A stretch of 35,560 nucleotides of DNA from Armatimonadota bacterium (GTDB lineage: Bacteria; Armatimonadota; Zipacnadia; Zipacnadales; VGFC01), in NCBI GenBank assembly GCA_016869045.1, contig VGFC01000023.1, forward strand, positions 1 through 35,560, read 5' to 3'. Shown in pieces: positions 7,230-15,034 of the stretch. The notes below the pieces were generated by a model. It was not told the origin of the DNA. It worked only from the letters and a program-made list of their open reading frames with translations, and searched no databases. The translations under genes and the position numbers were made by a program. Position 1 is the stretch's first letter, and every line of letters starts with the position of its first letter.

Positions 7230-8602
7230 GCGTTGACGACCGGTCTGAGGATCGCCACGGCCTCCTCGCACAATCGCCGGGCGGCGCCGGTGGTGTCGCA
7301 CTCGGCGATCACGCGGATGATAGGCTCAGTGTTGCTCGGCCGGATGTGCAGCCACTGGCGCGTGTCGGGCCAGAGGACCTTCAGACCCTCGGTGAGGTCC
7401 AGCTTGTTGTCCGCATACTCGCGCCGAACAGCGGCCATCGCGTGCGGGACCCGGCTCGAGGGGCACTCGATCTTCGTCTTGTGCATGCCGCTTGGGCGGA
7501 AGCGGCGCATCCAGGCGGAGATGGTCCCATGCTCCGCGAGTCCCTGCAGTACCAGGGCCATGCCGGCCATGGCGTCGCGGCACAGATGCACCCGCGGGTA
7601 GACGACGCCACCGTTCCCCTCGCCGCCGACCACGGCTCGCTCGCGCAGCATGGTCTCCACGACGTTGATCTCGCCGACCTTGGTGCGGATGACCTGGCCC
7701 CCGTGACGGTCAGTGACCTCGTCGATCATGCGGCTTGTGGACACGTTGGTCACGATCGGTCCCGGCGTCTGGGCCGCGACCGTGTCGCAGGCGAACGCCA
7801 GCGTGAACTCCTCCCCGATGGCGCGCCCCTTCTCGGACACGATCGCCAGCCGATCCGCGTCGGCGTCCTGGGCGAAGCCTACGTCCGCGCCCGTCTCCTT
7901 CACGGCGCGGCACAAGGCCCGCAGGTTCTTGGCAATCGGCTCGGGGTCGTGAGGGAAGTCGCCGTCCGGTTTGCCGTGAATGACCTTCACCTTGCAGCCC
8001 AGCTCGCGCAGCAAGTCGGGGGCCATCACAGCGCCCGCGCCGTTGCACGTGTCCACAACGACCTTCGGCCGCCGTGCGCGGATCGCGTCCACGTCCGTGC
8101 TCTGCACGACCAGCCTGACATGTCGCTCGACGGCGTCGCTATCGGTCTCCACGGGGCTGATCTCCGACGTGCGCGCCAGCCGGAACTCGCCCTGATGGTA
8201 CACGTCGAGCAGCTCGGTCGCCTGGTACGAGTTGAGGAAGACGCCATCGGATTGCGCGAACTTCAGCGCGTTCCACTGCGCCGGGTTGTGGCTCGCGGTG
8301 ATGGCGACAGCGCCCGCAGCCTGTCGGTGTTTCACCGCGACCAGCACCGTCGGGACGGGCACCACGCCCAGGTCGATCACACGGCAGCCCGTCGCCAGCA
8401 GGCCGCCGACTACGGCCGAGCGGACCATCTCTCCTGTCTGGCGGGTATCGCGCCCGACCAGCACGACGCCGCCCTCGACGTAGCAACCGAACGCCTCCGC
8501 GAAGCCCACGACGAGCTGAGGCGTGAGCGATTCGCCCACGACCCCGCGCACGCCCGAGATGCTGACCTTCAGCGTATGAACCGGCGACCGCGCCGTTACC
8601 AT
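7226..8602 (-). CDS. phosphohexomutase (phosphoglucosamine/phosphomannomutase family), catalytically intact
   Basis: 458 residues, alpha-D-phosphohexomutase superfamily; interconverts hexose 6- and 1-phosphates through a phosphoserine. All four active-site loops are present: TASHNP with Ser104, metal loop DADADR (about 245-250), sugar-specificity loop GEGNGG, and phosphate loop RPSNTEP near the C-terminus. The GEGNGG/RPSNTEP pair resembles archaeal-type GlmM and related bacterial enzymes, so glucosamine-phosphate mutase is plausible but not proven. It overlaps the glycosyltransferase gene by 4 bp and follows a paralog by 22 bp. Cytoplasmic. Confidence 0.93.
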   Translation of the reverse strand: MVTARSPVHTLKVSISGVRGVVGESLTPQLVVGFAEAFGCYVEGGVVLVGRDTRQTGEMVRSAVVGGLLATGCRVIDLGVVPVPTVLVAVKHRQAAGAVAITASHNPAQWNALKFAQSDGVFLNSYQATELLDVYHQGEFRLARTSEISPVETDSDAVERHVRLVVQSTDVDAIRARRPKVVVDTCNGAGAVMAPDLLRELGCKVKVIHGKPDGDFPHDPEPIAKNLRALCRAVKETGADVGFAQDADADRLAIVSEKGRAIGEEFTLAFACDTVAAQTPGPIVTNVSTSRMIDEVTDRHGGQVIRTKVGEINVVETMLRERAVVGGEGNGGVVYPRVHLCRDAMAGMALVLQGLAEHGTISAWMRRFRPSGMHKTKIECPSSRVPHAMAAVRREYADNKLDLTEGLKVLWPDTRQWLHIRPSNTEPIIRVIAECDTTGAARRLCEEAVAILRPVVNA

Positions 8603-8624
8603 GGTATGCCCTCGCGACCCCGCT

Positions 8625-9992
8625 TCACATGACCGCCCGCCGCACGCGCCAGGCGAAGCGCTCGGCCAGGTCGTTGGCGGCCTGCTGCGTCGGGCCCTCG
8701 CTGATGACGCGGATGATCGGCTCGGTGATTGAGGCCCGAACGTGCACCCACATGCCCTCGTCGATGATCTTCACGCCGTCCTCGAGATCGATGGCGCCGC
8801 CAAAGACGCCCTGCTCGGCTTCCTCGCGGATCTGCTCGACAACCGCCGAGACCTTAGCCGGCGGACACGGGATGGTGAGCTTGACCATGTGGATGCTCGG
8901 CAGTTCGGCGACAATGCTGCTCAACGGGCGGCCGACGTGAGCCATGAGTTCGAGCACGTGAGCCAGCGTCGCCAGGCTGTCGTGCGCGCAGTTGATACGC
9001 GGGAACATCACGCCTCCGCTGCCCTCGCCCGCAACGGCGGCCTCATTGCTCAGCGCGGCTTCCGCCACGAAAGACTGCCCGACCCGCGTCCGGATCACTT
9101 CCCGCCCGTGGCGCTCCGCGACCTCGTCAACGGCATGAGTAGTGGAGACATTGGTCACCACGGGCCCCGGGTCCCCCCGGCTCAGCACAGCCTCCGTCGC
9201 CAGGCAGAGGGTCAGTTCATCACCCGGCGCCTCGCCCTTCTCAGTGACCACCCCGAGGCGGTCCCCGTCGGCGTCCTGAGCGAAGCCGACATCCGCCTTA
9301 GCGGCGGCGACCAGCGCGCGCAGTTGGCCGAGGTTCTTCGGGCCGGGCGCTGGCTCGTGGGGGAAGGGCTGGTCCGTGTCGGTGTTGATCGGGACCACGC
9401 GGCAGCCCAATGACCCCAGGAAGCCGGGGGTGAAGCCCGAGCACGCTCCGTTGCAGCAATCAACCGCAACCGTGAAGGCGGCTTTGCGTATCGCCTTCGC
9501 GTCGATGTGCCGGCGCAGCACCCGGGCGTGCTCCTGTGGCAGCAGGGCTTCCGTCTCGACGGCCGGGCACACTTCCCGGTAGGGCGCCTTGTGGAACTCG
9601 CCCTGGTGGAGGATGTTCAGCAGCTCCTCGCCCTGGTTGGCGTTCAGGTAGAGGCCGTCCTGTCGCACGAACTTGAGGGCGTTCCACTCGAGGGCGTTGT
9701 GGCCGGCAGTGACCGCGATCCCGCCGCCGGCCTCGGTGGACTTGACCGCCCACTGCATCGCGGGCGTGGGACAGACGCCGAGCTCCACCACCCGACAGCC
9801 GGTGGCCAGGAGGCCCGCTGCCACACAGGAGGTCACCATCGGCCCGGAGGGCCGGGTATCGCGCGAGATCAGCACCGTCGCCGGCCCCACCAGTGTCCCG
9901 AACGCCTGCGCGAAGTTCGTGAGCAGTCGGGGATCGAGCGTCTCCCCCACGATGCCTCGAACGCCGGTGATGGAGATCTTCAGAGATGCCAT
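8625..9992 (-). CDS. phosphohexomutase paralog lacking the catalytic serine
   Basis: 455 residues, colinear with the neighbour at 7226 and clearly a paralog. The active-site loop reads VTAGHNALEWN: Gly97 replaces the phosphorylated Ser and Ala100 the usual Pro (codon GGC at 9704-9702). The metal loop DADGDR, sugar loop GEGSGG and a phosphate loop RASITEP remain, so substrate binding may persist while ordinary mutase chemistry should not. The frame is intact, so this is not ordinary decay. Options: a non-catalytic partner of the adjacent paralog, a sugar-phosphate sensor, or an altered reaction. It starts 12 bp after the GHMP kinase stop, within the same operon. Confidence 0.9.
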   Translation of the reverse strand: MASLKISITGVRGIVGETLDPRLLTNFAQAFGTLVGPATVLISRDTRPSGPMVTSCVAAGLLATGCRVVELGVCPTPAMQWAVKSTEAGGGIAVTAGHNALEWNALKFVRQDGLYLNANQGEELLNILHQGEFHKAPYREVCPAVETEALLPQEHARVLRRHIDAKAIRKAAFTVAVDCCNGACSGFTPGFLGSLGCRVVPINTDTDQPFPHEPAPGPKNLGQLRALVAAAKADVGFAQDADGDRLGVVTEKGEAPGDELTLCLATEAVLSRGDPGPVVTNVSTTHAVDEVAERHGREVIRTRVGQSFVAEAALSNEAAVAGEGSGGVMFPRINCAHDSLATLAHVLELMAHVGRPLSSIVAELPSIHMVKLTIPCPPAKVSAVVEQIREEAEQGVFGGAIDLEDGVKIIDEGMWVHVRASITEPIIRVISEGPTQQAANDLAERFAWRVRRAVM

Positions 9993-10004
9993 CAGCGGAC
10001 CCCG

Positions 10005-11102
10005 CTACTCCACAGTGACCGTCAGTCCCGGGTGAGACTCCACGATGTAGGCCTTCCCGCCTGCCGACTCGATGGCCGCCGCCACCTGCTCCTGGCGACC
10101 CGGCGCCAGCGCGAACATGCACCCGCCCCCGCCCGATCCGTTGATCTTGGCTCCGAGTGCGCCGGCGGCCAGCGCAGCCTCAACCATGCGGTCGATCTTC
10201 TCGGTGGAGATCTGGATGTTGCGCGAGAGCTGCTCGTGGTGCTCTTGCAGCAACCGGCCGATCTCGGCGACATCCGGGTCCTCGGCGCCCAGCAACCGGC
10301 GAGCCGCCACGCACAGGTCCCGGTTGATGAGGTTCCCCTCCAGCATCTCCTGACCGCGCACTTCGAGGTTGGCGAAGACGCCGCGTGCGTCCTCAACCGG
10401 GGTCTCGTGAATGCTGAACCCGTTGATCTCCTGCCTCGCGACGGCCACGGCGCGCGCCATCGCCTGCCGCGAACGGGCGAGGGTGGTGGTCGTGTCCTTG
10501 GGGGTGAGGGAATCGCCCAGGACGAAGCCCTCGAGCATCGCCGGGAGGCGCGTGCACTCGATCTCTCCCTCGGTCCTGATGTGCAGTAGCCCGCCGAGGG
10601 CCGAGGTGTAGTGGTCCATCATCCCGCCGGGCTCGTTGAACTCAATGACTTCAGCACGGTGCGCCAGCCGCGCGACCGTCACCGGATCGCGGGGGAAGGC
10701 GTCGCTCTGAGAGACCGCCAGGAAAGCGATCCAGGCATTGAGCATTGCCGACGAGCTCCCGCAACCCGCGTTGATCGGGATGTTGCCTCGCACCGTGATG
10801 TCGTAGCCGTAGCGACACCGCAGCCCCTCGCGACGCAGCACGTTCACCGCCGAGCGCAGGTAGTCCCGTCGGTGGCGGTATGTCAGCTCGTTGCCTGGGT
10901 CGATCTCGTCATGGTCGTCGATGTCAGGCAGATCGATGCGAAACAGGCTGTCCTCGCGCCGCGTGCCTGTGAAGGCGATCTCGCGCGTTACGGCGAGCGC
11001 GATCACCGGCAGACCCAGGAAGTCCTGATGCTCGCCGAAGAGGCAGAGCCTCCCCGGCGCAGAAGTCGTAAGCCGACCCGGTGGCAGCAAGAGTCGCTCC
11101 AT
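10005..11102 (-). CDS. GHMP kinase, galactokinase-like
   Basis: 365 residues. ATP-dependent small-molecule kinase, probably making a sugar 1-phosphate. Seen: SAPGRLCLFGEHQDFLG at residues 14-30 (galactokinase-type GRxNLIGEHTD motif, with Cys and Gln substitutions), the ATP loop PINAGCGSSSA at about 109-119, and the C-terminal GHMP motif KINGSGGGGCMF. The ATG at 11102 is preferred over an in-frame TTG two codons upstream; neither has a clear Shine-Dalgarno. It heads the kinase-mutase-mutase-glycosyltransferase block, 48 bp after the DUF1385 gene. The altered galactokinase motif suggests a sugar other than galactose, but this cannot be decided from sequence. Confidence 0.9.
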   Translation of the reverse strand: MERLLLPPGRLTTSAPGRLCLFGEHQDFLGLPVIALAVTREIAFTGTRREDSLFRIDLPDIDDHDEIDPGNELTYRHRRDYLRSAVNVLRREGLRCRYGYDITVRGNIPINAGCGSSSAMLNAWIAFLAVSQSDAFPRDPVTVARLAHRAEVIEFNEPGGMMDHYTSALGGLLHIRTEGEIECTRLPAMLEGFVLGDSLTPKDTTTTLARSRQAMARAVAVARQEINGFSIHETPVEDARGVFANLEVRGQEMLEGNLINRDLCVAARRLLGAEDPDVAEIGRLLQEHHEQLSRNIQISTEKIDRMVEAALAAGALGAKINGSGGGGCMFALAPGRQEQVAAAIESAGGKAYIVESHPGLTVTVE

Positions 11103-11150
11103 TCGCAAGTGTCGTTGGTGACATGGGCGGCCCGCCCGTGGCCGCCGTTA

Positions 11151-11987
11151 CTACAACCCCTGTCGCATCAACCAGTACACCGCGAAGTCGCCGTAGTGCA
11201 TGATCGCCGTCCCGACGGCCAGCCCCAGACCTACCTGCGGGAGGCCGCGCCGCCAGAGACGCTCGATGGGCGAGTCGGGTCGAGGCGGCGTGTTGCGCCA
11301 ACGCTCGAGCAACGTCCGCCCGCTCTCGATGCCGGCGCGAAGCTGCGCGGGGGACGGCTCCTTGGTGGTGAAAACGGTCTGCACGACCCACCCGATCTGC
11401 CGCCGGAAGGTCACGCCCACAACCAGCAGGCCGAGGAGCAGCCACGGCGACATTCTCACGTCCGGCGTAAAGGCCAGTAGCAGCGGCGCGATCCCGGCCA
11501 GCAGGTTCGTGCCGCAGCGCAAGTGCTGTGGCGGCATCCTGCGCACCACGTTCTCCTCCACGCCGCCCGTCTGCTCGATAGCGTTGACGACCTTGTGCTC
11601 GGCGCCGTGGTATCCGGCAATGGGGCTCAGGCGCAGAAGCGAAAGGAACGCCAGGAAACGGACGCCGTGGACGGCGATCCGCCAGCCGACATACGGGTCC
11701 GGGTAGGCAGGGGGCTGCGTGTAGGTGTAGATCGCCACCAGCGGGACGGCCGCAATCAGCTTGCCGGCGAGGTAGACGATCGTGTAAGCCACCAGCGACG
11801 ACACCGAGAACAGCACGATGAACCCCGCCCCGGCAGCGATCAGCCCGGAGTCGGTCGCGCTGCGGACCCTCCCCGTGGATAGGAAGACCCCTCGCAGAAG
11901 GGCCAGCCCCGAGATGCGATCCGGGCGCGGCGTCTCTGTGTACTCGGGAGGGGGAGGGAGATAGGGCGCTTGTAGGACAGGTCGCAT
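11151..11987 (-). CDS. DUF1385 (YqhQ-type) membrane protein
   Basis: 278 residues. Hydrophobic stretches at about 48-70, 72-90, 105-121, 162-175 and 183-196 indicate a multipass membrane protein. The family motif GYHGAEHKVVNAIE (residues 125-138) and RMPPQHLRCGTN (about 150-161) identify DUF1385; the His/Glu/Cys set suggests a metal site, but the biochemical role is not established. The ATG at 11987 is preferred; the long in-frame upstream extension crosses rpmB and the promoter. A strong minus-strand promoter (12052-12081) lies about 60 bp upstream. It is probably cotranscribed with the GHMP kinase gene. Confidence 0.88.
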   Translation of the reverse strand: MRPVLQAPYLPPPPEYTETPRPDRISGLALLRGVFLSTGRVRSATDSGLIAAGAGFIVLFSVSSLVAYTIVYLAGKLIAAVPLVAIYTYTQPPAYPDPYVGWRIAVHGVRFLAFLSLLRLSPIAGYHGAEHKVVNAIEQTGGVEENVVRRMPPQHLRCGTNLLAGIAPLLLAFTPDVRMSPWLLLGLLVVGVTFRRQIGWVVQTVFTTKEPSPAQLRAGIESGRTLLERWRNTPPRPDSPIERLWRRGLPQVGLGLAVGTAIMHYGDFAVYWLMRQGL

Positions 11988-12027
11988 GTGCTGCCTGGTG
12001 CCGGGCGTTGCGCGGCAGCGTGCTTGC

Positions 12028-12081
12028 TTTACACGCGCGGCGCGATGTGCTATTATACGCACCCGTGGCGCGGGATGGCAA
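12028..12081. promoter_or_regulatory. overlapping divergent sigma70-type promoters sharing one -10 region
   Basis: Plus strand: TTTACA (12028-12033), 17-bp spacer, TATTAT (12051-12056), for rpmB. Minus strand: TTGCCA (12081-12076), 18-bp spacer, TATAAT (12057-12052), for the DUF1385 gene. The two -10 boxes overlap in the same 7 bp. The sequence is an AT-rich island in very GC-rich surroundings. Expected starts are near 12063 (plus) and 12045 (minus). Confidence 0.75.
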
Positions 12082-12200
12082 GGCTTCCGCGCCGCGGGCT
12101 CGTGTTCTACGGGACGAGCCACGATGGTGGCCCGGTGCGCGGCGGTCTGCCTCGGCAGGCGAGCGGCGGCCGACGAGCGCACCGTGAGGGAGTGTATGAG

Positions 12201-12398
12201 ATGCCGAAGGTCTGCGAAGTCTGTGGCAAGCGCCCGGCGCGCGGCAACTGGGTGAGTTTCTCGCACCGCCGGAGCCGACGTACATGGAAGCCAAACCTGC
12301 AGAGCGTTCGCGCCGTGGTGGGCGGGCAGAACAAGCGCATCAATGCCTGCGTCTCCTGCCTGAAGGCCGGCAAGGTCACCAAGCGCCCGGTCGGGTGA
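12201..12398 (+). CDS. rpmB: 50S ribosomal protein L28
   Basis: 65 residues, large-subunit protein. MPKVCEVCGKRPARGN opens the protein; two CxxC pairs (Cys5/8 and Cys50/53) make this the zinc-binding form. The basic centre and NLQSVRAVVGG match the family. The start is fixed by homology; only a GAGGGAG about 11 nt upstream serves as ribosome site. The expected 5' leader is about 140 nt, long for so small a gene, and contains possible hairpins (for example CTCGT/ACGAG around 12099-12118), so leader control is possible but unproven. The formate dehydrogenase operon follows after a 173-bp gap. Confidence 0.95.
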   Translation: MPKVCEVCGKRPARGNWVSFSHRRSRRTWKPNLQSVRAVVGGQNKRINACVSCLKAGKVTKRPVG

Positions 12399-12425
12399 AC
12401 ATCGATAGAGCGAACGTCCGTGCAC

Positions 12426-12453
12426 GAGGGCCGGGCAGGAGTGCCCGGCTCTC
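12426..12453 (+). terminator. GC-rich hairpin after rpmB
   Basis: A stem of about 12 bp with one mismatch around GGGCAGGAGTGCCC. The core matches the palindromic repeat at 2725-2784 except for one base. There is no T-tract, so termination is uncertain; it may simply be a palindromic repeat copy. Confidence 0.4.
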
Positions 12454-12571
12454 TCGCCGTCTGCCCACCCGCGACCAGGAGGACACCCAGCAGGTCCTGC
12501 CGAACACGCGGTCCGCTTGCGGGTGTTGGCCTCGAACGAGTTGTGCGTTGGCCTTGGAACGGAGCGCCCCC

Positions 12572-13129
12572 ATGCCGATGAAGGACCCACTCGCCCGCCG
12601 CTGGCGCAAGGGCGGCCCGGGCGAACTCCGTCGCCCCGACGACGGGGCTGACCTGTCGCTGCTCGAGGACGCGCTGCAAGGCCTCCCCCGCAACGAGATG
12701 TCCGTCATCCCGGCCCTGCAGCGTGCGCAGGAAGTCTACGGCTACCTCCCCGAGAGCGTCCTGGCGCAGATCGCGGATGAGCTGCGCGTGCCCTGGGCGC
12801 GCGTGTACGGCGTGGCAACCTTCTACGCGCAGTTCCACCTGAAGCCCCGCGGCAGGCACATCGTCCTCGTCTGTCGCGGGACGGCTTGCCACGTGGGGGG
12901 CGCCTCTGAGATCTTGGGTGCTCTGGAGGAGCGACTGGGGATCAGGGAGGGGGAGACGACCCCCGACCTGATGTTCACCCTGGAGACGGTGGCGTGCCTG
13001 GGAGCGTGCGCGCTGGCGCCGGTGATAGTTGTGGGCGGCAGATACTACGGGCATCTGGACGAGGCCAAGACCCTGGCGGTCATCGACATGTACACGGACG
13101 GCAACGCCGCGCCGGAGGTCCAGCCATGA
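12572..13129 (+). CDS. NuoE-like [2Fe-2S] subunit of NAD-linked formate dehydrogenase
   Basis: 185 residues. Thioredoxin-like [2Fe-2S] subunit; Cys101, Cys106, Cys142 and Cys146 give the NuoE/HndA ligand pattern (CRGTAC and CLGAC). LPRNEMSVIPALQRAQEVYGYLPE is the family's N-terminal helical part. The ATG at 12572 has GGAG 7 nt upstream. The stop overlaps the next gene's start (ATGA). Within the complex it carries electrons near the NuoF-like flavin subunit. The neighbouring molybdopterin subunit identifies the complex as formate dehydrogenase, not complex I or hydrogenase. Confidence 0.93.
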   Translation: MPMKDPLARRWRKGGPGELRRPDDGADLSLLEDALQGLPRNEMSVIPALQRAQEVYGYLPESVLAQIADELRVPWARVYGVATFYAQFHLKPRGRHIVLVCRGTACHVGGASEILGALEERLGIREGETTPDLMFTLETVACLGACALAPVIVVGGRYYGHLDEAKTLAVIDMYTDGNAAPEVQP

Positions 13130-14988
13130 CCGGGGTGACCAGGATTCGCAGCTCTAAGGACCTGGCCCGGCTGCGCGGGACGGCCCAGGAGGCGCGTCGC
13201 AGGTACCGCAAACGGGTGACGATCTGCAATGGCACGGGCTGCCGGGCTTGTGGGGGGCTGGACGTGACAGCCGCTTTCCGGTCCGAACTTGCGCGGAAGG
13301 GCCTGACCGACGTTGTGCAGGTGATGCCGACGGGATGCCAGGGGTACTGTCAGCGCGGTCCGATCGTCGTCGTAGACCCGCCGGGCGTGTTCTACCAGCG
13401 GGTGACAGCGGAGGATGTTCCGACGGTGGTCGCGAGCACGCTGGAGGCCGACGAGGTGGTGGAGAAGCTCCTGTACACCGACCCCCTGACGGGGGAGCAC
13501 GTGCCGCTGGAGAAGGACATCCGGTTCTATGCCGGGCAGCAACGGATCGTGTTCGCCCTCAATGGTGAGATCGAGCCCAGTTCGATCGACGACTACATCG
13601 GCATGGGCGGTTACGAGGCGCTGGCCAAGGCCCTGGAGGACATGTCGCCCGAGCAGATCATCCAGGAAGTGACCGACGCCGGCCTGCGAGGCCGGGGCGG
13701 CGCAGGCTTCCCCACCGGTGTGAAGTGGCGGTTCGTGCGCGAGGCGGCGACCTTCCCGAAGTACGTCATCTGCAACGGCGACGAGGGGGACCCGGGTGCG
13801 TTTATGGACCGGAGCCTGCTGGAGGCCACGCCGCACAGCGTTCTCGAGGGCATGCTGATCGCGGGCTACGCCATGGGAGCCTCCGAGGCGTACATCTACG
13901 TGCGGGCCGAGTATCCCCTCGCGATCGAGCACGTGGGGAAGGCGTTAGCGGACGCCAGCACGCTGGGCCTGCTAGGCGAGGACATCCTCGGCACCGGCTT
14001 AAGCTTCCACGTCCACATCAAGGAGGGGGCTGGGGCATTCGTCTGCGGGGAAGAGACGGCGCTCATCACGTCCATCGAGGGGCGTCGGGGAACGCCGCGC
14101 CCGCGCCCGCCCTTCCCGGCCCAGTCGGGCCTGTTCGGCAAGCCCACCAACATCAACAATGTCGAGACCTTCGCGAACGTCCCACCCATCATCCTCAACG
14201 GGGCCGCCTGGTACGCCGGCATGGGCACGGAGAAGAGCAAGGGCACGAAGATCTTCTCCCTGACCGGCAAGGTGCAGAACAACGGCCTGGTCGAGGTGCC
14301 CATGGGCACAACGCTCCGCCAGGTGATCTTCGAGATCGGCGGCGGAATGCACGAGGGCCGGGACTTCAAGGCGGCGCAGATGGGCGGCCCGTCCGGCGGA
14401 TGTGTGCCGGCGAAGCACTTGGACCTGCCAATCGACTACGAGTCCCTGCAGAGCATCGGGGCCATCATGGGCTCCGGCGGTCTGGTCGTCATGGACGACC
14501 GCACGTGCATGGTCGACGTTGCCCGCTTCTTCCTGGCGTTCACGATGAGCGAATCGTGCGGCAAGTGCGTGCCTTGCCGCATCGGCACCAAGCAGATGCA
14601 CGACACGCTTGATGGCTTCACGCGGGGCGAGGGAAGCGTCGATGATCTGACGCAGCTCGAGGCCCTCGCCCAGAACGTGAAGCGCGGGTCGCTGTGCGGC
14701 CTCGGGCAGACCGCGCCCAATCCCGTGCTCTCGACGATCATGCACTTCCGTGAGGAGTACGAGGCCCACATCGTCGAGAAGCGCTGTCCAGCCGGTGTCT
14801 GCAAGGCTCTGCTGAGCTTCCGAATCGACTCGGAGAAGTGCGTCGGCTGCATGGCCTGCGCGAAGGTCTGCCCCGTCAACGCCATCACCGGCGAGAAGAA
14901 GCAGCCGCACACCATCGACCCCACGCTCTGCATCAAGTGCGGCCAGTGCTTCGAGAAGTGCAAGTTCGACGCGGTGCTGAGAGGCTGA
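13126..14988 (+). CDS. NuoF-like NAD/FMN-binding subunit with C-terminal ferredoxin domain
   Basis: 620 residues, HndC/HydB type. Order of domains: N-terminal thioredoxin-like [2Fe-2S] region (Cys34, 39, 42, 71, 75); FMN/NAD domain with GRGGAGFPTGVKW (189-201) and CNGDEGDPGAFMDR; SLBB region; [4Fe-4S] site SCGKCVPC (478-484) plus Cys524; and two ferredoxin-type [4Fe-4S] motifs (Cys572-582 and Cys602-612). This is the architecture of NAD(P)-linked and flavin-bifurcating formate dehydrogenases and hydrogenases. It exchanges electrons between NAD(H) and the iron-sulfur chain; whether ferredoxin is also used cannot be told from sequence. It overlaps the NuoE-like gene by 4 bp; the molybdopterin subunit follows after 46 bp. 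Confidence 0.95.
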   Translation: MTGVTRIRSSKDLARLRGTAQEARRRYRKRVTICNGTGCRACGGLDVTAAFRSELARKGLTDVVQVMPTGCQGYCQRGPIVVVDPPGVFYQRVTAEDVPTVVASTLEADEVVEKLLYTDPLTGEHVPLEKDIRFYAGQQRIVFALNGEIEPSSIDDYIGMGGYEALAKALEDMSPEQIIQEVTDAGLRGRGGAGFPTGVKWRFVREAATFPKYVICNGDEGDPGAFMDRSLLEATPHSVLEGMLIAGYAMGASEAYIYVRAEYPLAIEHVGKALADASTLGLLGEDILGTGLSFHVHIKEGAGAFVCGEETALITSIEGRRGTPRPRPPFPAQSGLFGKPTNINNVETFANVPPIILNGAAWYAGMGTEKSKGTKIFSLTGKVQNNGLVEVPMGTTLRQVIFEIGGGMHEGRDFKAAQMGGPSGGCVPAKHLDLPIDYESLQSIGAIMGSGGLVVMDDRTCMVDVARFFLAFTMSESCGKCVPCRIGTKQMHDTLDGFTRGEGSVDDLTQLEALAQNVKRGSLCGLGQTAPNPVLSTIMHFREEYEAHIVEKRCPAGVCKALLSFRIDSEKCVGCMACAKVCPVNAITGEKKQPHTIDPTLCIKCGQCFEKCKFDAVLRG

Positions 14989-15034
14989 GAACAACCCCCG
15001 CGTGGGGCGACGAACTGCCGGTTGAGGGACCCTG

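Noticed and set aside
12284-12571. N-terminal extension of the NuoE-like protein
   Set aside because: It would overlap rpmB and the hairpin in another frame; the ATG at 12572 has a proper ribosome site and fits the family.
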